64,000 bases of DNA from assembly GCF_011392075.1 (NCBI RefSeq), contig NZ_JAAJBV010000004.1:186001-250000 (forward strand), given 5' to 3'. This DNA is from Flavobacterium celericrescens (GTDB taxonomy: Bacteria > Bacteroidota > Bacteroidia > Flavobacteriales > Flavobacteriaceae). This document shows, piece by piece, positions 7,493 to 15,750 of the stretch. How positions within the stretch are numbered: position 1 is the stretch's first letter; each line of letters opens with the position of its first letter. The notes under the pieces are model-generated. The model saw nothing but the letters and a program-made list of their open reading frames with translations, did no database searches and had not been told where the DNA came from. Made by a program: the position numbers and the translations under genes.

Positions 7493-10277
7493 AATTAATT
7501 ATAATTACTCCACCATCGTTTTTTTTCTTACCTCCAAATTTTTCTAATTTATAGGTTAAAGAAAACATTGCATATTGTTGTAAAACAGTATTTTCCATAT
7601 CTGTAATTGCTGTTGGGGTAATAGTTCGTGTTGTGCTTATATTTTGATTTAATACATCATAAATTTTTACTTTAGCTAATAATTTGTCTTGAAAGAAATT
7701 ATATCCTAAACTCAAATTCCATAGATAGAAGTCTTTCTTAAAACCATCTGCGATATTAGAGTTGTAGTTATAGCCAAAATCACTTCCCAAAACTACTTTT
7801 TTAGGCCAATAACTTGTGATTTCTAGCTTAGCACTATGCTTGAAATTTTTGGTATTATCAATAACATAATTTGTGTAATCATTTGTAATGTAGGTGTATT
7901 TATATGATGGACTAATTGTGATTAATTCATCAATAGACCAAGATAAATTAGCTCTTGGATTTAGACTTAACCCTTTAGATTCAAATAATTCTGTATTTGT
8001 TAATCCTTGATTATAATCATAACCTAATTGCATTCCAAAGCCATATTTAAATGTTCTTTTTTCTTTCTTCAATGATTTGTTTAAACTAAAACCTACATAT
8101 GTATTATATGCTCTGTCTACATTTTGATAGGTAGTTGTTGCCTTGAAATCACTATCGTATGTTGTAGAAGCTACAATTTGATTTACATTATAATCTCCTC
8201 CAGCATAAGCATAAAAACCACTTCGAGTAGCATAATCATAGTTGTTGAAATTTGTGTATATAGAATAGTTTTCGTTAGGTTTTAAATCTGCATTTCCAAT
8301 ATATGTATTAAGTGGATTAGCTAAATTTTCAAAAGGTAAAATTTGATTTGCTGAAGGCAAGTTTACTTCATAAGAGTAATAACTATATATCGATTTTGAT
8401 TTACCTAAAGTTATACTAACATAGCCATTCATTTTTGGATACATATAGTTTTTGTTTACCAAAGTTTTATTTGATAAATAGGTTGATTGATTGTTGAAAT
8501 TTATAATTTCGGTACCCATGGAAATACTTCCTCTAATTTTCTTTTTTCTAATACTAATACCAACCATTGGTGTGACTGATGAAGTAGTAGAAATGATGTC
8601 ATTTGAAAGCAAATCATTAAAATTTGAATAAGAATTTAATGTAGTGTCAAAATCATAGGTTTCTCTTAATTCATTAGATTTTTTGTAACTATATCTAGCT
8701 TCAAAATTAAAAATTAATGAGTCTCTTAATGGTTCAGAATAACCTATTTCTGCTCTAAAACTATCTTTTTTTGAATTATCAATTCTAAATTGGTCTCTGT
8801 TATCATTTGAACTCCCAGATTGAAAAAATGTTGTTGTTGTTTTCGTAAATAAATCCGAGTCATATTTGTTATTTTCGTTATTTATTGAAGCACTAATTCC
8901 TCTGCCTTTTTTCTTCAATTCTTTATAGAAATAAATATTGTTTTTAAATGTATTGCTCTCGCTTGACCATTTATTGTCACTAGTGTTCTCATTCAATGAG
9001 GCTCCGGTTTCATCAAATGTTGCATCAAAGCCAGAATTGTTGTTTTTTATTTCGTTTCTAGAAAAACTTGGGCTTACATATATAGTTGTTGTAGAATCAA
9101 GTTTTATTTCAAAATCCATGGCAATGTTATGTCCGTCAGAAATAGATTTAGTTTTTGATTCTGCTAAAGTATTTGTATTTCCAGTAGGAAGTAGATTAAT
9201 TCTGTTTGTTCGGTTATTATTATTGGTCTCTGCATTAGAGTAATAATAACTACCATTTGGATTTACTTTCTTTTTTACCCATTCGTCTGCAAAATTAACA
9301 CCTATCATGTTGGATTTTGTGATTCCATTGTTGCTGCCAAATTGCATTCCATTAATTCCAAAACTACCATTGTCATTCACCCAGATAGAGTTATTTCTTC
9401 CGCCTCCCATATTGTCAAATATTTCATCCATTGAAAACCCAATAGAATTAATGTTATTTGAAGAGCCTAGGATACTGATTTTTTGTGTGTCTTTAAAATA
9501 GTTAAATAGTAAACTCGATTCGTACCTATTATCTGTGCCATAGCCAACGTTTGCTTTTCCGAAAACACCTTTGTTTTTATCTTCTTGAATGGTTAAATTG
9601 ATGGTTTTTTCATCTGAAGTTGCATCTTGTCCCGAAAGTTCTTCTTCTTTTGTTTTAGTATCAGTGACCTGAACTTTTTCGATAATATCAGCTGGAAGAT
9701 TTTGAGTTGCAATTTTTCCATCTTTACCAAAGAATGGCTTGCCATTAACTAGAATGTTGTTCACTTCTTTCCCATTTACAGTTATTTTACCTTCTTCATC
9801 AATTTCTACTCCAGGTAATTGTTTTAAAAGTGCTTCGACATTTGCATCTGGTCTTACTTTGAAAGAAGAAGCGTTAAATTCTAATGTGTCATTTTTAATG
9901 GTAATTGGTGGTGCTTCTGCTTTTATTACTACTTCAGATAAGGTGTTGATGTCTTCTTCTAATCTTATTATGCCAAAATCTCTACTTTCTAGAAGATTCT
10001 CAAGTTTTTCTGAATACTCAGAATAGGAGGTAAATGAAACTTTAAAAAAAACGGGTTTATCTATTTTTTTTATTTCTATTAAAAAATTCCCGTTTTTGTC
10101 TGTTATTGTGTAATCAATAACAGTTGAGTCTTTTACTGTTTTTAGGTATATTGTTGCTGATTCAACAGGAATTGCTGTTTTTTTGTCTAATATTTTTCCT
10201 TTTAAGGAAATTGTATTTTGTCCAAAAGAAATTGTTACAAACAAAAGTAGAATGTAAAAAAAGCATTGTTTGAGCAT
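7491..10277 (-). CDS. TonB-receptor-like outer-membrane beta-barrel protein
   Basis: A 928-aa protein: signal peptide (about 1-19, ending SFGQ), a CarboxypepD_reg-like beta-sandwich (about 22-110, 'ISLKGKILDKKTAIPVESAT'), a plug-like segment ('LLKQLPGVEIDEEGKITVNG' to 'IIEKVQVTDTKTKEEELSG') and a large C-terminal barrel. The plug keeps the 'GVEID..G.I.VNGK.V..ILVNGKPFFG' pattern of the Bacteroidota outer-membrane beta-barrel family related to TonB receptors. No TonB box is obvious and no SusD partner is adjacent, so glycan import is not supported. The central part is Asn-rich. The substrate is unknown. Confidence 0.85.
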   Translation of the reverse strand: MLKQCFFYILLLFVTISFGQNTISLKGKILDKKTAIPVESATIYLKTVKDSTVIDYTITDKNGNFLIEIKKIDKPVFFKVSFTSYSEYSEKLENLLESRDFGIIRLEEDINTLSEVVIKAEAPPITIKNDTLEFNASSFKVRPDANVEALLKQLPGVEIDEEGKITVNGKEVNNILVNGKPFFGKDGKIATQNLPADIIEKVQVTDTKTKEEELSGQDATSDEKTINLTIQEDKNKGVFGKANVGYGTDNRYESSLLFNYFKDTQKISILGSSNNINSIGFSMDEIFDNMGGGRNNSIWVNDNGSFGINGMQFGSNNGITKSNMIGVNFADEWVKKKVNPNGSYYYSNAETNNNNRTNRINLLPTGNTNTLAESKTKSISDGHNIAMDFEIKLDSTTTIYVSPSFSRNEIKNNNSGFDATFDETGASLNENTSDNKWSSESNTFKNNIYFYKELKKKGRGISASINNENNKYDSDLFTKTTTTFFQSGSSNDNRDQFRIDNSKKDSFRAEIGYSEPLRDSLIFNFEARYSYKKSNELRETYDFDTTLNSYSNFNDLLSNDIISTTSSVTPMVGISIRKKKIRGSISMGTEIINFNNQSTYLSNKTLVNKNYMYPKMNGYVSITLGKSKSIYSYYSYEVNLPSANQILPFENLANPLNTYIGNADLKPNENYSIYTNFNNYDYATRSGFYAYAGGDYNVNQIVASTTYDSDFKATTTYQNVDRAYNTYVGFSLNKSLKKEKRTFKYGFGMQLGYDYNQGLTNTELFESKGLSLNPRANLSWSIDELITISPSYKYTYITNDYTNYVIDNTKNFKHSAKLEITSYWPKKVVLGSDFGYNYNSNIADGFKKDFYLWNLSLGYNFFQDKLLAKVKIYDVLNQNISTTRTITPTAITDMENTVLQQYAMFSLTYKLEKFGGKKKNDGGVIIIN

Positions 10278-10373
10278 ATAAAGAAGGTTAGTTAGTTTAA
10301 GAATAAATAACAGCGAAATAAAATATTTATTGTGTAAATAAAAATTTTCTTACGAAAAGTTTAACAACATTTA

Positions 10374-10404
10374 TAAAAAAACCGAAGCGTTAACTTCGGT
10401 TTGT
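10374..10404 (-). terminator. Terminator of der
   Basis: Stem ACCGAAG / CTTCGGT around a six-base loop, followed on the minus strand by a T-run (the A-run at 10375-10380), four bases past the der stop. Confidence 0.8.
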
Positions 10405-10407
10405 TTT

Positions 10408-11718
10408 TTATTTCTGTCTAAAATAAATATCTATGGGAACGCCACTAAAATTGTATTGTTCTCTCAATTTATTTTCAATAAAACGTTTGTATGGATCTTT
10501 TACATATTGTGGTAAGTTGGCAAAAAACACAAACTGAGGTGTTGGTGTAGGCAACTGCATACAATATTTAATTTTTACATATTTTCCTTTTAAAGCTGGT
10601 GGTGGCGTTGCTTCAATAATTGGCAACATCAACTCATTGAATTTAGAAGTCGAAATACGTTGTTTTCTATTTTCAAAAACTTCAACAGCAGTTTCCAATG
10701 CTTTTAATAATCTTTGCTTTGTTAAAGCAGATATAAAAAGAATTGGCACATCTGTAAAAGGTTGTAATTCTTCTCTGATTTTACGTTCATAATCACGAGC
10801 GCTCATAGTGTCTTTTTCAACCAAATCCCATTTATTGACTAAGATTACGATTCCTTTTCTGTTTTTTTCTGCTAACCAAAAAATACTTTGATCTTGTCCT
10901 TCAAATCCACGAGTCGCATCGATAACTAACAAACAAACATCACTATGCTCAATCGCTCTTACCGAACGCATGACCGAGTAAAATTCTAAATCTTCTTTTA
11001 CTTTGGCTTTACGTCTAATTCCAGCTGTATCTACTAAGTTGAATTCAAATCCAAAACGGTTGTATTTTGTGTCAATTGCATCTCGAGTTGTTCCAGCAAT
11101 ATCTGTTACTACAAATCTATCTTCTCCAATTAATGCATTGATAAATGATGATTTTCCAGCATTTGGTCTTCCTACTACACAAAATCTTGGTAATGGCTCT
11201 ACTTCTTCAGTAACCTCAGGCATTTCTGGAAGTACTTCAACTAATTTGTCTAAAAGTTCTCCTGTTCCACTTCCGCTCATTCCTGAAATGGTATAATAAT
11301 CACCCAATCCTAAGTTGTAAAATTCAAATGCGTCTTTTTCTCGCATAGCATTATCTACTTTATTTACAACTAAAATAACTGGTTTTTTAACTTTACGAAG
11401 TAATTTCGCCACTTCGTCATCCATCGGAGTTATGCCTTCTTCCACATCAACCACAAAAATAATAGCATCAGCCTCGTCAATTGCCAATTCTACTTGGCGA
11501 CGAATTTCTCCTTCAAAAATATCGTCCGAACCCTTTATATAACCGCCTGTATCAATTACAGAAAATTCTTTTCCGTTCCACTCACTTTTTCCGTAATTTC
11601 TATCACGTGTAACACCGCTTACTGAGTCAACAATAGCTTCTCTTCGCTGGATTAAACGATTAAAAAAAGTGGATTTTCCAACATTTGGTCTTCCTACAAT
11701 GGCAACAATATTATTCAT
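10408..11718 (-). CDS. der: Ribosome biogenesis GTPase Der (EngA)
   Basis: A 436-aa double GTPase required for 50S subunit assembly. The ATG at 11718 is preferred to an in-frame ATG at 11739 because it gives the family start [16 protein letters not shown], and a promoter-like box sits just upstream. G domain 1 has GRPNVGKS (9-16), DTGG (57-60) and NKVD (119-122). G domain 2 has GRPNAGKS (183-190), DTAG (230-233) and NKWD (295-298). The C-terminal KH-like domain ends '[13 protein letters not shown]'. Length and order match the family exactly. It lies near era, a second ribosome-assembly GTPase. Confidence 0.97.
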   Translation of the reverse strand: MNNIVAIVGRPNVGKSTFFNRLIQRREAIVDSVSGVTRDRNYGKSEWNGKEFSVIDTGGYIKGSDDIFEGEIRRQVELAIDEADAIIFVVDVEEGITPMDDEVAKLLRKVKKPVILVVNKVDNAMREKDAFEFYNLGLGDYYTISGMSGSGTGELLDKLVEVLPEMPEVTEEVEPLPRFCVVGRPNAGKSSFINALIGEDRFVVTDIAGTTRDAIDTKYNRFGFEFNLVDTAGIRRKAKVKEDLEFYSVMRSVRAIEHSDVCLLVIDATRGFEGQDQSIFWLAEKNRKGIVILVNKWDLVEKDTMSARDYERKIREELQPFTDVPILFISALTKQRLLKALETAVEVFENRKQRISTSKFNELMLPIIEATPPPALKGKYVKIKYCMQLPTPTPQFVFFANLPQYVKDPYKRFIENKLREQYNFSGVPIDIYFRQK

Positions 11719-11736
11719 AACTTTATTTTGAATTTG

Positions 11737-11744
11737 CAAAAGTA
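11737..11744 (-). promoter_or_regulatory. Putative -7 box of der (TACTTTTG)
   Basis: On the minus strand TACTTTTG followed by CA, ending 19 bases ahead of the chosen ATG (11718). No TTG is seen at the usual upstream distance. Its position argues against the upstream ATG at 11739. Confidence 0.45.
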
Positions 11745-11960
11745 CAATTTTTTTTGATGCTTTCCTGTGCTAATGAATACATCTACAAAATTTTAGACTC
11801 ATTTTATTGCTTTTTTCTAGTAGCTTTCTATTTGTCGAATTGCACTTTAAATAAAAAAAGCGAATTAATTTTATGGCTTTCATAATTTTATTGATTATAA
11901 ATTATAAAATAAGTTTAACAATTGTTAAAAAAATAATATATTAGCTCAAAATCCTAGAAT

Positions 11961-12452
11961 ATGGAACCAGAAAAAAGTATCGCATTAAGACCAAAGTTTG
12001 AGGTTGAATCAAAAAATAGCGTTGAGAAAATTTTAGAGAAAGCTTTGGTATTAAAAAAAGAACTTATTGCGGATTATCAAATAAAGATAATTGACGAGCA
12101 TATTTATTTTTATTTTAGTAAAGCAAAACGAAAACATTACTCGCCATTTCTTCACATTGAGTTAGAAGCTGATGAAAGCAAAACATTAGTGAAGGGATTG
12201 TTTGGACCAGAACAATTGCTTTGGACACTTTTTATGTTTCTTCATTTTATCATTGCAGGGTTGTTTTTGGTCTTTGCTATGATGGCTTATACACATTGGT
12301 CGCTTGGTCAATCTTTAGTTTTAGACTTTAGTATAATGGGTATTATGATTGTGTTTTGGTTTTCGCTCTATTTTATGGCTAGATTAAACAGAGAACGCGG
12401 TGTACCTCAAATGCACGAATTGGAAGATTTGATGTACAAGGTTTTGGAATAA
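11961..12452 (+). CDS. Hypothetical protein with two membrane segments
   Basis: I do not recognise a functional family. The 163-aa protein has a soluble N-terminal part (about 1-78) containing 'EYQIKII'-like strands and a Lys-rich loop (YFSKAKRKHYSP), two hydrophobic segments (about 85-107 and 120-140) and a short cytoplasmic tail with 'NRERGVPQMHELEDLMYKVL'. Homologues between der and era are familiar in flavobacteria, sometimes with a GTP-binding label, but no P-loop or other nucleotide motif is present here, so I do not carry that label over. It is a single-gene unit closed by a palindromic terminator. Confidence 0.7.
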   Translation: MEPEKSIALRPKFEVESKNSVEKILEKALVLKKELIADYQIKIIDEHIYFYFSKAKRKHYSPFLHIELEADESKTLVKGLFGPEQLLWTLFMFLHFIIAGLFLVFAMMAYTHWSLGQSLVLDFSIMGIMIVFWFSLYFMARLNRERGVPQMHELEDLMYKVLE

Positions 12453-12453
12453 A

Positions 12454-12485
12454 AAAACCTGATGAATATTCATCAGGTGTCTTTT
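12454..12485. terminator. Palindromic terminator between convergent genes
   Basis: Perfect 22-base palindrome at 12458-12479 (core ACCTGATGAATATTCATCAG...) with an A-run before it and a T-rich stretch after it. It sits between the membrane protein gene and era. Confidence 0.75.
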
Positions 12486-12509
12486 ATCTTTCTTCTTTAC
12501 TCTTTCTTC

Positions 12510-13394
12510 TTACTTTTGGTTATACCCAAAACGTCTCAACTGACGTTCGTTGCTTCTCCAATCTTTGTTTACTTTAACGTAAGTAGCCAAGTGAATTTGT
12601 TTTCCGAAGAATTTTTCTAAATCTTCACGGGCTTGAATCCCAACTTTTTTCAAAGCGGCACCTTTGTGTCCAATTATGATTCCTTTTTGTGTATCGCGTT
12701 CTACCATAATTACGGCACGAATTCTAATGATGTTGTCATCTTCAATAAATTCTTCCGTTTCAATTTCTACTGCATATGGAATTTCTTTGTCGTAATTCAA
12801 TAAGATTTTTTCACGAATGGTTTCGTTGACAAAGAAACGTTCAGGTTTGTCAGTCAAAGCATCTTTTGGATAAAACGCTGGTGAAACAGGAAGTAATTCG
12901 ATAATTCTATCAAAAACCGTTTGCACATTAAAGTTTTCTAAAGCAGAAATTGGGTAGATTTCGGCATTAGGTACTTTGTCTTTCCACAATTGCATTTGCT
13001 CTTCTAATTGCTCTTGGTTTGATTTGTCAATTTTATTCAACAACAGTAAAACTGGAATCTTAGAATGGATGATTTTATTAAAAAATGCTTCGTCTTTTAA
13101 TTCTTTTTCACCAATCTCTACCATGTAAACCAAAATGTCAGCATCTTCAAAAGCCGATTTTACAAAATCCATCATCGAATTTTGTAATTCATACGCTGGT
13201 TTTATAATTCCAGGCGTATCTGAAAATAAAACTTGAAAATCATCTCCATTTACAATTCCTAAAATGCGGTGTCTCGTAGTTTGCGCTTTCGATGTGATAA
13301 TAGAAAGACGTTCACCTACAAACGCATTCATAAGAGTTGATTTCCCTACATTCGGATTTCCAATGATATTTACATAACCTGCTCTGTGCTCCAT
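12510..13394 (-). CDS. era: GTPase Era
   Basis: A 294-aa GTPase that binds 16S rRNA during 30S maturation. The ATG at 13394 gives the expected MEHRAGYVNIIGNPNVGKST; an upstream ATG at 13454 would add 20 unrelated residues and lies above the promoter-like box. Motifs: GNPNVGKS (12-19), DTPG (59-62), NKID (120-123), and the C-terminal KH domain with 'GIIIGHKGAALKKVGIQARE' (GxxG loop) and terminal 'RQLRRFGYNQK'. Length is as usual. Confidence 0.97.
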   Translation of the reverse strand: MEHRAGYVNIIGNPNVGKSTLMNAFVGERLSIITSKAQTTRHRILGIVNGDDFQVLFSDTPGIIKPAYELQNSMMDFVKSAFEDADILVYMVEIGEKELKDEAFFNKIIHSKIPVLLLLNKIDKSNQEQLEEQMQLWKDKVPNAEIYPISALENFNVQTVFDRIIELLPVSPAFYPKDALTDKPERFFVNETIREKILLNYDKEIPYAVEIETEEFIEDDNIIRIRAVIMVERDTQKGIIIGHKGAALKKVGIQAREDLEKFFGKQIHLATYVKVNKDWRSNERQLRRFGYNQK

Positions 13395-13413
13395 TTCAAT
13401 ATATTTATGAGTA

Positions 13414-13421
13414 CAAAGGTA
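13414..13421 (-). promoter_or_regulatory. Putative -7 box of era (TACCTTTG)
   Basis: Minus-strand TACCTTTG ending 20 bases before the era ATG at 13394. It is identical to the -7 box of the tRNA-fMet operon on the other strand (13493-13500). No clear TTG upstream element. Confidence 0.45.
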
Positions 13422-13470
13422 GTGATAACGCCTGAAATAGTAGAAAGAAAACATTATTTTTAAAAAAGTC

Positions 13471-13500
13471 TTGTAATTTTAAATAAAGATTGTACCTTTG
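13471..13500 (+). promoter_or_regulatory. Promoter of the tRNA-fMet operon
   Basis: TTG at 13471-13473, 19-base spacer, TACCTTTG at 13493-13500. This is a full match to the Bacteroidota sigma-A consensus, with the tRNA starting 11 bases after the box. Confidence 0.75.
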
Positions 13501-13511
13501 CACTCACAAAT

Positions 13512-13584
13512 CGCGGGATAGAGCAGTAGGCAGCTCGTCGGGCTCATAACCCGAAGGTCACAGGTTCGAGTCCTGTTCCCGCTA
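13512..13584 (+). tRNA. Initiator tRNA-fMet (CAT), copy 1
   Basis: Cloverleaf of 73 bases without encoded CCA. Acceptor CGCGGGA / TCCCGCT, leaving an unpaired C1-T72 and discriminator A73; anticodon stem TCGGG / CCCGA with loop CTCATAA; T arm ACAGG-TTCGAGT-CCTGT. The 1-72 mismatch together with three consecutive G-C pairs at the base of the anticodon stem identifies an initiator and not an elongator methionine tRNA. Confidence 0.96.
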
Positions 13585-13612
13585 CTAAGAATTTTGAATT
13601 ACAACCGTACAT

Positions 13613-13685
13613 CGCGGGATAGAGCAGTAGGCAGCTCGTCGGGCTCATAACCCGAAGGTCACAGGTTCGAGTCCTGTTCCCGCTA
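13613..13685 (+). tRNA. Initiator tRNA-fMet (CAT), copy 2
   Basis: Base-for-base identical to copy 1 and 101 bases downstream, with no terminator between them, so both should be processed from one transcript. It is followed directly by a hairpin terminator. Its 3' part and terminator are duplicated again 350 bases downstream, beyond the GIY-YIG gene. Confidence 0.96.
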
Positions 13686-13705
13686 CTAAGCTTCACAGAA
13701 ATGTG
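13661..13705 (+). repeat. Direct repeat, copy A (tRNA 3' end plus terminator arm)
   Basis: These 45 bases, covering the T arm, acceptor 3' strand and first terminator arm of tRNA-fMet copy 2, recur exactly at 14011-14055. The pair brackets the GIY-YIG gene. Confidence 0.95.
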
Positions 13706-13717
13706 AGGCTTTTTTTA
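13689..13717 (+). terminator. Terminator of the tRNA-fMet pair
   Basis: Stem AGCTTCAC / GTGAGGCT (one G-T pair) around AGAAAT, followed by seven T. It ends eight bases before the GIY-YIG start codon. Confidence 0.75.
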
Positions 13718-13724
13718 TAAAGTT

Positions 13725-13979
13725 ATGGAAGAATTTGTGGTTTACATATTATTATCTAAGGATTATGGTAAAACTTATGTTGGTTTTACGTCAAATTTGA
13801 TTGAACGTTTTAAATCTCACAATTATTTGAGTAAAAAAGGTTATACAATTAAATTTAGGCCTTGGCAAGTTATATGTGTTGAGTTTTTCACAACAAAATC
13901 TGAGGCTTTAAAAAGAGAGAAACTTTTGAAATCTGGAAAAGGCAGAGAGTTTATAAAAGAAATAATTTCTAAATTATAA
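13725..13979 (+). CDS. GIY-YIG nuclease-like protein lodged in a tRNA locus
   Basis: An 84-aa single-domain GIY-YIG (URI/UPF0213-type) protein. The signature is split as VYIL (6-9) and TYVGFTSNLIERFKSHN (17-33), with Arg28 and the later Glu in 'EALKREKLLKSGKGREFI' as the expected catalytic residues. All elements of a minimal active domain are present, with no added DNA-binding domain. It starts eight bases after the T-run of the tRNA-fMet terminator, and its TAA stop runs into a partial copy of the same tRNA. GIY-YIG genes next to tRNA and rRNA genes are common in Bacteroidota. Mobility of the gene as a cassette is my inference. Confidence 0.85.
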   Translation: MEEFVVYILLSKDYGKTYVGFTSNLIERFKSHNYLSKKGYTIKFRPWQVICVEFFTTKSEALKREKLLKSGKGREFIKEIISKL

Positions 13980-14035
13980 GCTCGTCGGGCTTATATCCGC
14001 CACGGCGGACACAGGTTCGAGTCCTGTTCCCGCTA
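13979..14035 (+). pseudogene. Remnant of tRNA-fMet (3' two thirds, altered anticodon arm)
   Basis: AGCTCGTCGGGCT (13979-13991) equals bases 13633-13645 of tRNA copy 2, and 14011 onward equals its T arm and acceptor 3' strand. Between them the anticodon and variable region (15 bases in the tRNA) is replaced by 19 bases containing the inverted repeat TCCGCC-AC-GGCGGA. There is no 5' acceptor half, and the anticodon stem cannot pair as in the parent, so it should not be a working tRNA. The first base overlaps the last base of the nuclease stop codon. Confidence 0.85.
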
Positions 14036-14055
14036 CTAAGCTTCACAGAAATGTG
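14011..14055 (+). repeat. Direct repeat, copy B
   Basis: Exact second copy of 13661-13705, offset by 350 bases, covering T arm, acceptor 3' strand and the first terminator arm. Confidence 0.95.
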
Positions 14056-14069
14056 GAGCTTTTTTTTTG
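14038..14069 (+). terminator. Duplicated tRNA terminator after the GIY-YIG cassette
   Basis: Stem AAGCTTCAC / GTGGAGCTT with loop AGAAAT and a run of nine T. It is homologous to the terminator at 13689-13717, with the distal arm changed. Confidence 0.75.
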
Positions 14070-14118
14070 TATAATTGATTCATTAACAAATAATTGCGAT
14101 TGCTTTTGTTTTATTTCC

Positions 14119-14150
14119 TTGCTTGATTTAATAATAAAACACTACTTTTG
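14119..14150 (+). promoter_or_regulatory. Promoter of the J/KTSC gene
   Basis: TTG at 14119-14121 (21-base spacer) or 14123-14125 (17-base spacer) and TACTTTTG at 14143-14150, followed by CA. The predicted leader to the ATG at 14172 is short. Confidence 0.6.
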
Positions 14151-14171
14151 CACCTTTATTTTAAAATAACT

Positions 14172-14624
14172 ATGAATCCAAAGAAAATTGCCGAGTACAG
14201 AAAGTTACTTGATGTTACTAAAACAGCCACGCTAAAAGAATTAAAAACGATTTACAGAAATAGCATGAAGGAAGACCATCCAGATACTATTGCTGATCCG
14301 GTAGAGCGTTTAGCTGCAGAAGAAAGAAGTAAAAATATTATTGAAGCATATCATTTTTTGGTGAGTATTGCTCCTGAAACACAAGAGAGAAATAAAGAAG
14401 TTTATTTAAAAACAACAACGACAGTTAATATCCAAGATTTTTATATGGATAATGGTGTGTTGTATATTTCATTTTTAGATGGTAGCAACTATGAATATTT
14501 TAGTGTTCCAAAAGTAACTTATATAAAAATGGTGAATGCAGAATCGCCAAGTCGTTTTGCAAGAAGACACATTTATAATGAGTTTTTATATAGAAGCGCT
14601 TCAAAATTAGTAGCAAGCGAATAA
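14172..14624 (+). CDS. J-like and KTSC domain protein
   Basis: A 150-aa cytoplasmic protein. The start at 14172 is chosen because the promoter box ends at 14150, which an upstream in-frame start at 14148 would overlap. Residues 1-75 resemble a DnaJ domain and keep the HPD motif (His36-Pro37-Asp38) in 'SMKEDHPDTI'. Residues about 85-150 form a KTSC domain: 'NGVLYISFLDGSNYEYFSVP', then 'SPSRFARRHIYNEF'. KTSC is a small beta-hairpin domain of unknown function. The J-KTSC pairing is known in flavobacteria; a client or DnaK partner is not visible. Confidence 0.85.
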   Translation: MNPKKIAEYRKLLDVTKTATLKELKTIYRNSMKEDHPDTIADPVERLAAEERSKNIIEAYHFLVSIAPETQERNKEVYLKTTTTVNIQDFYMDNGVLYISFLDGSNYEYFSVPKVTYIKMVNAESPSRFARRHIYNEFLYRSASKLVASE

Positions 14625-14645
14625 ATAGTTTTGTACCTTTATCCA

Positions 14646-15707
14646 ATGAAAATTGGATTAAAATTATTAGCTCTATTATTTATTCTCATTACTTTTTCTT
14701 GTTCTAAAGAAGAAGCATCAAATAATACAGATGAATTTATCAAGGCAGCAGATATGTCAATGTTGCCCTTGATAGAATCTGAAGGAACCGTTTACTACAA
14801 TAACAACAATATTCCTGAAGACGCACTGCTTACTCTTAAAAATGCAGGTTGCAATACGATTCGAATTCGGCTTTGGCATACACCAACCATAAATCAATCT
14901 GGTTTTAATGAAGTAAAAGCTTTAGCACAACGTGTTAAAAATCAGGGCATGAAAGTTTGGTTAAGTGTTCATTATTCAGATACTTGGGCTGATCCTGCAA
15001 ATCAGATAAAACCAACAGCATGGAATGGTTTGACTTTTACACAATTAAGAGCTCAAGTAGAAAGTTACACCACAACAATAGTAAACGAAATACAACCAGA
15101 TATTTTTCAAATTGGTAATGAAATCAATAATGGTTTTATTTTTCCTGAAGGAAATTTAGCATCCAACGAATCTCAATTTTTATTGCTTTTAGAAAGTGCA
15201 AGTACAGCAATTAGAGCCAATAGTTCATCTACAAAAATTATGTTGCATTATGCAGGAATTGATGGTGCTTCATGGTTTTTTTCTAAAACTGCTGCAATTG
15301 ATTACGATTATATAGGATTATCTTATTATCCCATTTGGCATGGAACGGATATAAATTTATTGCAACAAACTATAACTACATTAGGACAAACACATAATAA
15401 AAAAGTGTTAGTTGCCGAAACTTCTTATCCATTTACATTCGATTGGAACGATTGGACCAATAATGTAATTGGTCTGCCAAATCAAATCCACCCTAATTAT
15501 CCTGCTTCTCCAGAAGGACAGAAAGCTTTTTTACAACAAATCAAAAACACAGTAAAAAATACTTCAAGTGGATTAGGATTTTGTTATTGGGGAACCGAAT
15601 GGATAGCTTTCAGAGGAGCAACATCTACAAATGGTTCTTCATGGGAAAATCAAGCATTATGGGATTTTAATCACAAGGCATTACCTGCAATGTCGATTTT
15701 TAATTAA
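14646..15707 (+). CDS. GH53 family glycoside hydrolase (endo-beta-1,4-galactanase-like) lipoprotein
   Basis: A 353-aa lipoprotein (Cys19, lipobox ITFSC) with a GH53 TIM barrel. The family marks are 'FIKAADMSMLPLIESEGTVY' at the start, 'RIRLWHTP', 'VWLSVHYSDTWADPANQ', the acid/base Glu159 in QIGNEINNG and the nucleophile Glu258 in VLVAETSYPF. GH53 enzymes cut beta-1,4-galactan side chains of pectin or arabinogalactan. No SusCD pair or other carbohydrate-active genes are adjacent, so this is an isolated surface or periplasmic enzyme and not a utilisation locus. The ATG at 14646 fits the signal peptide; an earlier in-frame start adds only five residues. Confidence 0.88.
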   Translation: MKIGLKLLALLFILITFSCSKEEASNNTDEFIKAADMSMLPLIESEGTVYYNNNNIPEDALLTLKNAGCNTIRIRLWHTPTINQSGFNEVKALAQRVKNQGMKVWLSVHYSDTWADPANQIKPTAWNGLTFTQLRAQVESYTTTIVNEIQPDIFQIGNEINNGFIFPEGNLASNESQFLLLLESASTAIRANSSSTKIMLHYAGIDGASWFFSKTAAIDYDYIGLSYYPIWHGTDINLLQQTITTLGQTHNKKVLVAETSYPFTFDWNDWTNNVIGLPNQIHPNYPASPEGQKAFLQQIKNTVKNTSSGLGFCYWGTEWIAFRGATSTNGSSWENQALWDFNHKALPAMSIFN

Positions 15708-15714
15708 ATTTTCT

Positions 15715-15722
15715 TATTTTTG
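15715..15722 (+). promoter_or_regulatory. Putative -7 box of the DUF1761 gene (TATTTTTG)
   Basis: Matches TAnnTTTG and ends 28 bases before the ATG at 15751. No TTG partner at the usual distance. Confidence 0.35.
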
Positions 15723-15750
15723 ATACACTAACCAATAAAATATATCAATT

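Noticed and set aside
11740..11960. Possible small gene between der and the membrane protein gene
   Set aside because: All frames are interrupted by frequent stops and no coding pattern is visible.
13979..14035. A third functional tRNA
   Set aside because: It lacks the 5' acceptor and D-arm sequence, and the anticodon arm does not pair as a tRNA.
14626..14633. TAGTTTTG as promoter of the GH53 gene
   Set aside because: It ends only 12 bases before the ATG and has no TTG partner; it may be chance, so it is left out of the features.
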